Source: Bacteroidota bacterium
GTDB taxonomy: Bacteria > Bacteroidota > Bacteroidia > AKYH767-A > OLB10
Reading direction: 5' to 3'
Length of the DNA stretch: 64,000 bases
Assembly (NCBI GenBank): GCA_016722525.1
Contig: JADKJB010000017.1
Coordinates: forward strand, 1-64,000
A model generated the notes under the pieces. It made no database searches, was not told the DNA's origin, and saw nothing but the letters and a program-made list of their open reading frames with translations. This document shows positions 30,203-39,600 of the stretch, one piece after another (positions within the stretch are counted from its first letter, which is position 1; every line of letters begins with the position of its first letter). Position numbers and translations under genes: made by a program.

Positions 30203-30466
30203 ATGAATATGGATGAGTTGATCGAACAGCTTAAAGTGGATATTATTGAACAATTGAATCTTGCCGATTTAAATAAAGACGACATACAAGCCGACACACC
30301 ACTTTTTGGTACTGGTTTAGGGCTCGACTCTATAGATTCATTGGAACTTAGTGTTTTGCTGGAGCGGAAATATGGTGTGAAGATTACCAATTCGCAAGAA
30401 GGAAAAAAAGTTTTTCAAAGTCTCAGAACTATGGCGGAGTTTATTATGGAGAATCAGAAAAAATAA
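30203..30466 (+). CDS. Acyl carrier protein of ketosynthase/CLF module 1
   Basis: 87 residues. The phosphopantetheine Ser43 is in GLGLDSIDSLEL. It is closely similar to the ACP at 45554 (both start with ELxxxLKxxIxEQLNL-type helices). It precedes a ketosynthase and a CLF in the same order as the second set, so it probably carries the growing polyene for that pair. Unusually, 370 bases of palindromic repeats separate it from its ketosynthase, whereas the second ACP is 5 bases from its partner. Confidence 0.9.
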   Translation: MNMDELIEQLKVDIIEQLNLADLNKDDIQADTPLFGTGLGLDSIDSLELSVLLERKYGVKITNSQEGKKVFQSLRTMAEFIMENQKK

Positions 30467-30497
30467 ATTTTTACATTGATGATCATTTAAGGTTACT

Positions 30498-30803
30498 GGT
30501 TCGCGTCCCCGCGAACCATGGACAGAATAGTAGCGAAGGTTAATGGTTCGCGGGGACGCGAACCATGGACAGTGAAACATTCTACCAGCGAAGGTTAAAC
30601 CATGGACAGAAGATGTATAGAAACATACTACTAGCGAAGGTTAATGGTTCGCGGGGACGCGAACCATGGACAGAGGAGACGGTTACCATACTAACAGCGA
30701 AGGTTAAGGTTACTGGTTCGCGGGGACGCGAACCATGGACAGAGGAGACGGTTAACATACTAACAGCGAAGGTTAAGGTTACTGGTTCGCGGGGACGCGA
30801 ACC
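30498..30803. repeat. Palindromic repeat array inside the pigment operon
   Basis: Five copies of a 20-bp hairpin (stem GGTTCGCG/CGCGAACC, four-base loop) lie at 30498, 30545, 30646, 30715 and 30784. The last three are exactly 69 bp apart and share flanks ATGGACAGAGGAGACGG and AGCGAAGGTTAA. Near 30598 there is a unit that has lost its hairpin. The loop reads GGGA in four copies and TCCC in the first, so that copy is inverted. The repeats are far more GC-rich than the surroundings. The 69-bp period creates a spurious open frame with a 23-residue repeat. Confidence 0.92.
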
Positions 30804-30836
30804 ATGGACAGAAAAAAATAATTTTGAGGATTGCTG

Positions 30837-32045
30837 ATGGGTCGAAAAATTTATATCACCGGAGCCGGTATTATTTCAGCAATTGGAAAAAATGTTGAAG
30901 AGACTTTAGCCTCTTTACGGAATAAAAAATCCGGTATCGGAATTTTACATCACATCAAAACAAGGCATCAGGAATATCTTTCGGTTGGAGAAGTGCAACA
31001 AACTGATGAAGAATTAAAAGATTTTTGCAAGGCTTCACTTAACAAAATACATACACGCACTTCACTTCTTGGAATGTTGGCTGCGGCCGAAGCGCTAAAG
31101 AGTGCAGGCATATTTGATTTGCAGGAATACCGAACCGGAATTGTATCGGCAACCAGTGTAGGTGGGATGGGAATTGCTGAAAATTATTTTTCGAGATATT
31201 TAGATGCAAATGACTCCGGTGAATTTTTAAAAAATATTAACACACTCGATTGCAGCGACAGTACAGAACGAATTGCAGATTATTTAGGAATCAAAGATTT
31301 TCTCTCCACCATAAGCACTGCCTGTTCCTCATCGGCAAATTCAATTATGTATGGGGCACGATTATTACAACACGGCATTGTTGACCGGGTAGTAGTTGGT
31401 GGCACCGATTCACTCTCACGATTTACCATAAACGGTTTTCACAGTTTAAAAATTCTCGATCCTCAACCTTGTAAACCATTTGATGCGGCACGAAACGGAT
31501 TGAATTTAGGTGAAGGCGCCGGGTTTATTGTTTTAGAAACGGAGAAGAGTCTCAACGGTAAAAATGTTTTGTGCGAATTATCAGGCTATGGCAACTCCAA
31601 CGATGCCTATCATCAAACTGCCTCATCACCCGATGGTGCAGGTGCATTTTTAGCTATGGAAAAAGCATTTCGTCGCAGTGGATTAAATACCGAAGCAATA
31701 AGTTACATCAATGCGCATGGTACCGGTACAGAGGTGAATGATTTGTCGGAGGGCTTGGCGCTGGAGCGGATATTTAATAAAAAGCTGCCTCCGGTTAGTT
31801 CCACTAAATCATACACCGGTCATACTCTGGCTGCGGCCGGAGGCATTGAGGCGGTGTTATCGATACTGGCCATTCAAAATAGCATGATTTATCCGAATCT
31901 GAATTTCAAGAATCAAATGCCGGAACTCGGATTTTCTCCTGTAGTAAAATCGGAAGACAATCATAGTGTAAATCATGTGCTATCGAATTCATTTGGATTT
32001 GGCGGCAACACCTCATCATTAATTTTTTCAAAGGTAAATTCATGA
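30837..32045 (+). CDS. FabF-type ketosynthase of module 1 (KS partner of CLF)
   Basis: 402 residues from ATG 30837. The triad is Cys163 (TISTACSSSANSI), His294 (INAHGTGTEVND) and His329 (SYTGHTLAAAGGIE); SNSFGFGGNTSS closes the domain. Its stop overlaps the start of the following CLF (ATGA), the classic arrangement of a heterodimeric KS-CLF pair in type II polyketide and aryl polyene synthesis. It builds the conjugated chain by repeated condensation. It is a paralogue of the ketosynthase at 45813. Confidence 0.92.
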   Translation: MGRKIYITGAGIISAIGKNVEETLASLRNKKSGIGILHHIKTRHQEYLSVGEVQQTDEELKDFCKASLNKIHTRTSLLGMLAAAEALKSAGIFDLQEYRTGIVSATSVGGMGIAENYFSRYLDANDSGEFLKNINTLDCSDSTERIADYLGIKDFLSTISTACSSSANSIMYGARLLQHGIVDRVVVGGTDSLSRFTINGFHSLKILDPQPCKPFDAARNGLNLGEGAGFIVLETEKSLNGKNVLCELSGYGNSNDAYHQTASSPDGAGAFLAMEKAFRRSGLNTEAISYINAHGTGTEVNDLSEGLALERIFNKKLPPVSSTKSYTGHTLAAAGGIEAVLSILAIQNSMIYPNLNFKNQMPELGFSPVVKSEDNHSVNHVLSNSFGFGGNTSSLIFSKVNS

Positions 32046-33106
32046 AAGCCTACATTCGGGGAGCCGGAATCATATCGCCACAGCAAACATTTCTTTCCAC
32101 CAAATTTTTGGAAGAGGTGGTGGTATCGGAAAATAATTTCCTCAAGTGTATAGAACCCTCCTACAAAGACTATCTCGATCCGGTGATGGCGCGCAGGATG
32201 GGAAGAATTGTGAAAATGGGAATTGCCGCTGCAACGGAAGCGTTGAAAGATGCGAACATTCAAATGCCCGATGCCATTATAACCGGCACAGCATTGGGAT
32301 GTCTGGGTGATACCGAAAAATTTCTTTCTGCCATCATTGCCGATGACGAACAATTCCTCACTCCCACTTCCTTTATTCAGTCGATTCAAAATACGGTGAG
32401 TGCACAAATTGCATTACAGCTAAAATGCATGAATCACAATTTCACTTTTGTACACAAAGGATTTTCTTTCGAAAGTGCGCTTCTGGATTCGTTGATGATG
32501 ATTGAGGAAAACGATGCGGAAAATATTTTGGTGGGTGGTCTCGATGAGATGACCGAAAAGAATTTATTCATTTATAATAGACAAGGAAACTGGAAGAAGG
32601 AAAAAATAAAATCATCCGAATTATATTCTCACCGTTCGCACGGAACCATAGGTGGCGAAGGAGCCGCATTTTTCGTCCTGAGCAAAAATGCATCATCGAA
32701 TGATTATGCAAAATTATTGGGAGTGAAAACAATTTACAACCCAGCATCTCCGGACGAAATTAATATCCAAATTGATTCTCTGTTGAAAGAAAATTCACTT
32801 TCAAAAAATGATATTAGCCTGGTACTTTATGGAATAAACGGTGACACAGCCACCGACAATTTTTACGACCAATTCAAATCCCAATTTTTCCCCAACACCC
32901 CTTCCGGAGCATTCAAACATTTGTGTGGCGAATACCAGACCTCGGGAAGCTTTGCGATGTGGATGACTGCGATGATCCTGAAAAATCAATCGGTTCCTGA
33001 TGCTGTAATGCATCCTTCACAACCTGTAGCATTACCCATTAAATCCGTTTTGATTTATAATAATTATGAGAATAATCATTCGGTGATGTTGGTGGGGAGG
33101 GTTTAG
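32042..33106 (+). CDS. Chain-length factor-like ketosynthase subunit of module 1 (no catalytic Cys)
   Basis: 354 residues with the ketosynthase fold (RGAGIISPQQ at the start, GEGAAFFVLS, CGEYQTSGSFAMW near the end), but the position of the catalytic Cys reads TFVHKGFSFESALLD, without Cys, and the His motifs are lost. It is translationally coupled to the ketosynthase before it. By analogy with aryl polyene KS-CLF heterodimers it should control chain length. It is the last gene before the interrupting minus-strand T9SS block. Confidence 0.88.
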   Translation: MKAYIRGAGIISPQQTFLSTKFLEEVVVSENNFLKCIEPSYKDYLDPVMARRMGRIVKMGIAAATEALKDANIQMPDAIITGTALGCLGDTEKFLSAIIADDEQFLTPTSFIQSIQNTVSAQIALQLKCMNHNFTFVHKGFSFESALLDSLMMIEENDAENILVGGLDEMTEKNLFIYNRQGNWKKEKIKSSELYSHRSHGTIGGEGAAFFVLSKNASSNDYAKLLGVKTIYNPASPDEINIQIDSLLKENSLSKNDISLVLYGINGDTATDNFYDQFKSQFFPNTPSGAFKHLCGEYQTSGSFAMWMTAMILKNQSVPDAVMHPSQPVALPIKSVLIYNNYENNHSVMLVGRV

Positions 33107-33151
33107 GTGGTTGTGACGGCTCCGACAAGAGGCAGTGACAGAAATTTACTA

Positions 33152-34653
33152 TCAATACTTCACCAGCTTTCCCGAAAGTCGTTTCCCTTCAGTTATCAAA
33201 TTCACAAGGTACATCCCATCTGCCATTCCTGTCATATTAAAATTGCGAGTGTAATATCCATTTACAATTTGAATATCTTCTCGATAAACCAACTTCCCTT
33301 GTACATCAAAAATTTCTATGGTGCCTTTGGTGCCAGATAAATTACTGGCATTTATGAAGGTGGTTTGCCATTCAGGATGATAGTAAATGTGAAGTTGAGG
33401 ATTGATTATTGTAGGTTGTGGTTCTGAAATTCCTACCAGTGTATCACATGGACTGCCTGCTAGTGGTCCCAGATCATATTCAGGATTATTTGGCATTCCC
33501 CAATACGTTTCATTTCCACCCAAATAAAAACTAAAGGGGGTAAAATCACAAGCAAAACCTGCGCTGTCGGGATAACTTATTACACTTAAATTTTGATTGA
33601 AATTATTGTTCAAACTATCAGTGTAAGGATATGTGTTTATTCCATCATAATAATTAAATGAGCAATAAATTTTATCATTTGGGGCCAGCCTCATATATCC
33701 AAAATAGGAAGGATTTTGAACTGTATAAATAAGTGTTTTGGATGCGGATATAACAGGGGCTAATAAATCGAATTGATACAAGTAAGTATCGGGATTGTCA
33801 GTTGTACTTACATAAATGTAACGACCGGAACTTGAAAAAGCGTTGCCAGCATATTTTGGAAATAAGGAAGGCAGTCTTTCATTTTCTATATTGGTAACAT
33901 TTGTAAATAGACCACTGCACCTATCAAAATCATAAACTTCAATTAAGCCTCGGTAATTAACCACCAAATATTTAGATCCATCTTTAGAAAATGTGGTGTG
34001 CATGAATCCATTATCGGTGGGAGTGCCAATATTTTGAACGAAGGGTCCTTCAATTCCTGATGGAGTAACTAAATATCTATACATAGAATCATTTACCACA
34101 TCAAACCTTCTAAAAAACACCCACCAGTCTCTGCCATTGCCATGTTTTACGGCTGTTACACAATCTGATGCCTGGTAATTGGTCATCTGCACATTTTTTT
34201 GAACCACTGCCCCTAATCCTCCATTTTGATTCAAATCGACTACAGAATACCAAAAACCATAAAAATTAATCCGGGAGAAAAAATAAAAAACAGATGGGAT
34301 GAATCAGGCCAGGGTACAATAACCTGCTCCTGAAAAAATGCGGTTCCAATTAAAGTGTCACCGTTTTGCATCAAATTATGATTACGATCCCAAACCACTC
34401 CTAAAGAAGCAAAGACCTGGTTCCATAAAAAGTAATAATCTGTATTAGTATAAAAAAGCAAGTTACCAGCCGAGTCAGAAATGGTGCAGCTTCCACCTCT
34501 GGTAACTGTGGATGAATTAAACAATTGTGTTGTTCCTTGATCAAATATTATACCAGCACTGTCACCGAAGCACCACACATTGTTTTTGAATTGGGCTTCA
34601 CTATTGTATCCAAAAAATAAAAATAATATAAGGAAAACTAATTTACTTTTCAT
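33152..34653 (-). CDS. Secreted beta-propeller-like protein with T9SS sorting domain (paralogue A), one frameshift
   Basis: About 500 residues after repair. A signal peptide (about 1-20, ending SEAQ) is followed by NNVWCFGDSAGIIFD and a long region shared with the gene at 35127: GGSCTISDSAGNLLFYT, NLMQNGDTLIG, AVKHGNGRDWW, VYDFDRCSGLF, APNDKIYCS. The regular recurrence of such strands suggests a beta-propeller. The end (about 420-500) is a T9SS type A domain finishing GKLVKY. The two reading frames join if the A5 run at 34261-34265 is one base longer, giving LIFYGFWYSVVDLNQNG. The function is unknown; it is probably a surface protein. Confidence 0.78.
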
Positions 34654-34667
34654 GATTTAAAATTTAA

Positions 34668-34697
34668 AATGGCAACCACAAATTTGTGGTTGCCATT
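34668..34697 (-). terminator. 30-bp perfect palindrome, probable terminator
   Basis: AATGGCAACCACAAA and its exact complement abut at 34682/34683. It lies just after the end of the minus-strand T9SS fragment, and on that strand it is followed by TTTTAAATTTT. It also sits just before the paralogue A start, so it separates the two transcripts. Confidence 0.6.
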
Positions 34698-34704
34698 ATT
34701 CGGT

Positions 34705-35076
34705 TTAATCTATTTTAGCAAAAGAAGAGTGCCAAATTTTACCTTCAGAATCGATAGCTTTCAAAAGGTACATTCCCGGACTTAGCCAGCCAATTTGAAT
34801 ACTATTAAATTCTGCAGTAGTAACAAATAAAGTTTCAACAACGGTGTTAAGTATTTCAATTTTTTTAATTTCAAGATCAGGATTCTTCTCAACAAATAGG
34901 GTTTGCGAAGCCGGATTAGGGAACACTTTAAGTTGGTTTTTTTTAATTTGAGTCTGTTGTAATACAATTTCCCACTCTCGTCCTCGTCTGACGCGTCGGC
35001 CCTTGGTTTGGGACGAGGATGTATGGATTACTTTCGTTGAGATGGAATGTGAGTTCATATTTGACCTGTACATCAT
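34705..35076 (-). pseudogene. Remnant of a T9SS protein: isolated sorting domain
   Basis: The last 75 residues (LKVFPNPASQTLFVEKN, then GWLSPGMYLLKAIDSEGK and HSSFAKID) form a normal T9SS type A sorting domain. The open frame upstream has no signal peptide or passenger domain and runs into a GC-rich inverted repeat (34981-35019) that encodes SSQTKGRRVRRGRE. I read this as the 3' end of a former gene whose 5' part was deleted, with a repeat at the break. A small real gene is unlikely because T9SS cargo needs a signal peptide. Confidence 0.6.
34981..35019. repeat. GC-rich inverted repeat within the T9SS remnant
   Basis: Arms TCCTCGTC (34981-34988) and GACGAGGA (35012-35019) flank the palindrome GACGCGTC (34990-34997) and a CCCTTGG stretch. 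Base composition differs strongly from the flanks, suggesting a mobile palindromic element. Confidence 0.55.
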
Positions 35077-35126
35077 TTTTCTTATATCCTCAACCTTCTA
35101 AATTACTAATTACGAAATCTTAATTC

Positions 35127-36626
35127 TCATTCAATCACAAACTTCTTCGTCAACTTTTCATTTTCTGTTTCAAAATCCACAATATACATCCCTTTGGCAA
35201 ATGAAGCACAATTTAAATCTTTGGTAAAGTATGGTGAATTTATAGAGCCGTTTTCTGTGTAAACTGCTTTGCCCAAAACATCTACCATACGTAACCGGTA
35301 ATGTTTTCCTTTTAAATTATTGGCATTTATAAATGCTTTCTCCCAGTCGAGTGCGTAGTACGTCTAGGTTAGCGTTAGTGCTTATGTTTGTGGGTTCGTT
35401 TATGCTTACTAATGTGTCACAGGGACTGCCGGCTAAAGGCCCTAACTCATAATCAGGATTATTAGCAAGCCAACATAAGTCCTCTTCCCACCCAAATAGA
35501 AACTATATGGCTGAAAATCGCAAGCTGCTCCTAAGCTATCAGGTTGATTAATTACTGAAAGATTCATATTGTACATATTGTATATGCTATCGGGATATGG
35601 ATATGGAAATTGTAATCTATTATAATATATGTTGGAAAGATAAATTTTATTATCAGGTGCCAACTTCAATGCTCCACAGGCATATTTGGGGAAATTTGTT
35701 GACCATAAAGTATCTTTACTAGTAGCAATATTGGGTGCATTCAAATCATATTGAAATAAAAAGGAAAGTGTATCATTTGTAGTGATATATAATTTGCTTC
35801 CATCCCCTGAAAATGCACAACTCCAGTTAAATGGTGCGGGTGGATTTGAAACTCCAATTTCAACATTATACGGATTACTCAATATTCCTGAACAACGATC
35901 AAAATCAAATATATCCAAAACTCCAAGCAAATTTGTGAATGCCATTTTGTTTCCATCTGTTGAGAAACAGATCCTGCCTGAATTTGTCACATTTTGAGTT
36001 CCTAAAGATTGAACAGGCATTGCTTGAATAGTATCAGGTGCTATTAAATAAATGTACCAATCATTGTTAGATCCTCCTGTTGAAGAATCAGACTTCCTGG
36101 AAATAATCCACCAATCTCTACCATTTCCATGTTTTATTGCAGTTAAACAATCGACTTGTTCAAACGTATTAAGTTGTTGATTTTTCATAACAACTGTACC
36201 CAAACCATTATTCAATCTCATGTTTATGATACTATAATATAGTCCAAAAATACTGGTTACACCAATAGAAAATAAATAATAGGTACTATCATCTGAAGGA
36301 TTAGGAATAATTACTAACTCATTGTACCATCCTCTACCAATAATATTATCACCATTTTGCATCACTTGATGTGTAGAATCAAAAACGAGTGTCGTATTTC
36401 CACCCATAGCAGCTCTTGTAAAAGCATAAAACAAAAGTTCACCTGATTGATTGCTGATAGAAGCGCAAGAACCACGTGTATCCAAACCGCTACTTCCTAC
36501 AATAATATTTGACGTATCACTAAAATCAATAAGTGCACTATCGCCGAAGCACCATACGGAATTACGGTTTTGACTAAAGCCGTTTAAAGTATGAAATAAA
36601 ATTAGAATAAATATTAATTTTTTCAT
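35127..36626 (-). CDS. Secreted beta-propeller-like protein with T9SS sorting domain (paralogue B), two frameshifts
   Basis: About 498 residues after repair. It is a paralogue of the gene at 33152, with the same signal peptide plus NSVWCFGDSA start, the same AIKHGNGRDWW and FDFDRCSGIL blocks and the same NNPDYELGPLAGSPCDTLV segment before the sorting domain. The main frame stops at 35442. The frame resumes after an indel near 35455-35465, and after another near 35355-35362 it reads YYALDWEKAFINANNLKG and ends KKFVIE at 35127. The T9SS C-terminal domain is thus complete. Tandem duplication of A and B is clear. The function is unknown. Confidence 0.75.
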
Positions 36627-36680
36627 CTTACCTGAATTAAAACATCAGCATACCAAAATCAGCATGCTGGTGTTAAATGA

Positions 36681-39600
36681 TTATTTTATTTTAATTAGTG
36701 TTTCATTAAACAATAATTCATTATTGGTAAATATTTTACAATATAAAATCCTTCTTCAATGCCGAAATATTAATTTCCTGACTGAAAGGTTTTGACAAAT
36801 GGTTCTACCGGTGCTATCGAATATTTTTATCACTGAATCGTTGGGAGGTGGGTGTGAAAAATAATTTGCTGCTTGAGGGATTGGGGTGCATTTTTATTTC
36901 AAATGTGGAATTTACAACTGAATCCATTTTTATCGGTTGCAGTTGTTCCATAACTCTTGAGTAAGTTGATGTGGTATAATATTCTTTGCCCAAAATTCCG
37001 GCGGCCTGATAAACACCTTTTCCTGCTGTCCGCCAATCTTGTTCAAATATGGATTCCAGTAATGTTGTGTCAGAACTGCTTAAAGTATCACCCGTAGAAA
37101 CTGTATTAATAATTAAATCATAAATAATTTTATTGTTTTCTTCAATATTATTATCCTCTGTAATAACACTATTGATATCATCAGCAGCTTCCAGATCATT
37201 TTCAGATAATGAACTTCGAACAGAATCGAATTTGCCAATATTGGTTGACAACATGGATTGATAAAAAGCATTAAATGATGAGTCAGCAGAGCTACCAATG
37301 GTTACCAAATCGGGGTTTGCTTTCAATCGTTTGAAAAGCGCTTCTTTAGCAAGATATGCCGCTTCATCAGGGTTTGTATCATAAATCGCTGAATCTCCAA
37401 CAACAGGGCCATAAACCAAATCACGATCTATATCATCATCAGAAACACTCGCAGTTAAACAATTATGTGCTCCAGAATTTGCTCAATCGGACTGAGTAGT
37501 TGCGAATTAAAAGGATCCGGGTTATACAGATTAGTATTTGCTGTAATTCCCTGATAATACCAGTCAATTTGAGTTGGTGGAAAAAACGTACCTTCAACTT
37601 TTTGAAAATTTGGGTATTCGGTTACATCGGTGCGTTCCCACTTATTATCCCAAGCGTCATTGGTTCCCGTTCCTTGAGGAGTAAATTTAGCATCCGCAAA
37701 GTGAATACCTTCGAAATAATCCTTCATTAAATTATTTTTTAACCGGGAGTTGATGCAATTACCTTCGAATCGCATGGCAAAGCCCATTTTATAGATATTA
37801 TTGCCACAGATGTTTAAATTTTCTGAATTATCTGTGGCTATGCCTCGAAGCAGGTCGGAATTGGAAGATACTTTTCATCATTTAGAATTTCATTAATTTT
37901 ACAATCGCATTATCACAATTCTGTAGCCAAATGCCAGTGTGCGGGTTTGTTAGATTTGTTCCATTATTGACATTAAAGTACATGTAATTAGGCACAGGAT
38001 TATTATTATTAATATCATAACCTCCAATTTTAAGATTATTCAAATTAATGGCATGAATACCAATTCTGTAATCTGTTGGTTATTGTTAAACACTTCAACT
38101 GCTCCACTTGTAGAAGAAAAACCTCGTAAAGTTATAGCTGTGTTTTGAAATGAACCCGTTGAAGTCTCCACAAAATCTGTATTGGTAAATTCATTGTTGG
38201 AAACGATGACTGAATATAAATTTCTTCCTGAGACAAGCACCCCAATATTGGTGCGTGAAAAGTCTTCAACATTATCAATTACAACTTTGTTGTTATAATT
38301 AGAATGAAAAAGAGCAATCGAAATATCATCAATATCTCTAAAATAAACCACATTATGGATGTCAATATTAAAGTTACCTCTGGAAAAAATGCCTCTATGA
38401 AGATTTTTGAACTGCGTTGCGGCTCCAACTTCTAACGTACAGGGTACATTGGTCAAATTCTCCGTAATAATTCCAATTCCGTTCTGAGAAGGCCCTACAT
38501 TATTATTTTTCAAATCTTTGAAATGTGAGCTCAATACATAAGCATTACTTCTAACCATTTTAATTCCTGAATAAATATCGGTAAATGTATTTGGGACATT
38601 CCCACTCCCTCCAATGGTAACCGCTGAAACATCTTCAAGTAAAATATGGTTCTGAGGATAAACGCCTTGGTGAGGAATTTTTGTCAAATAACCACTTTCG
38701 CATTCATATTTGCAAGATCTGAGAAAGGTGCTTCCATAATTATCATCAGTCAACTTTGTTGAAATTAAATTATTATTAAAGGTGACGTGATTTAAATATA
38801 TACTGGGATTCAGTGACCCTGATCCATTTCCGATTGCATTTACGGCAACTTCTGCATTTTCAATTTTGCAAATATTATCATCATTGCCTGATAAAGACCC
38901 ATTAAAATTAAATACTCCACCTGGATTTACAGTTATTCCCTGCCACATCTCATCACAAGAAAATAAGTGTGAAGGTGCAATTGGAATAGTTGATGCTAAA
39001 TTAATAGTTAATTCTCCACCATCATCAACAGTTATTTCAACTCCAGGAGCAAATACCAAATCACAACCTGTGAAAGTAAGGGTTTCTGAACTACCAATAG
39101 TAATAGGATTTTGAATGTAAAATTTTCTTTTTATAGGGAGTCGTAACTCCCGTCGGAGGGTAAAGTTCAAAACCTACATTTGAGGAAGTCCAATTCCAAT
39201 AATCATCACAACTTAACAAATCTGTAAAATCTATATACGTTCCTAAGGATGCAACTACTTTATTGATTGAATTTGTAAAAGTACAACCTTTAACCTCAAA
39301 CGGAATTTCTAGATATAATGATTGATTTCCTGATTTTCTTTCAATCGAATTAATGGAAACAGATGTGTTTCCGCAATCACCTGTGGATTGAGAAGCAAGA
39401 TTCTGAAACCAGTAGCATTCAGGGCAGAGATTTTCTTTTGATAACTCAACACTTCCATCCTTAACTAAATTATCACCGGTGATACTTCCTGTTCTTGGAA
39501 TATAAATGTCATCTACATAAACCTGCACCCCTGAAAAAGCGGTACCGTTCGATGTTGAATAATTCATAAAAATACTGAACGATAAAGTGTTTTCAGTTCC

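Noticed and set aside
30565..30837. Open frame encoding a 23-residue repeat between ACP and ketosynthase
   Set aside because: It is a by-product of the 69-bp repeat period. The hairpin is conserved in both orientations, and there is no start signal.
33107..33340. Small gene after the first CLF on the plus strand
   Set aside because: It lies over the 3' end of the minus-strand T9SS paralogue A, whose coding sense is clear.
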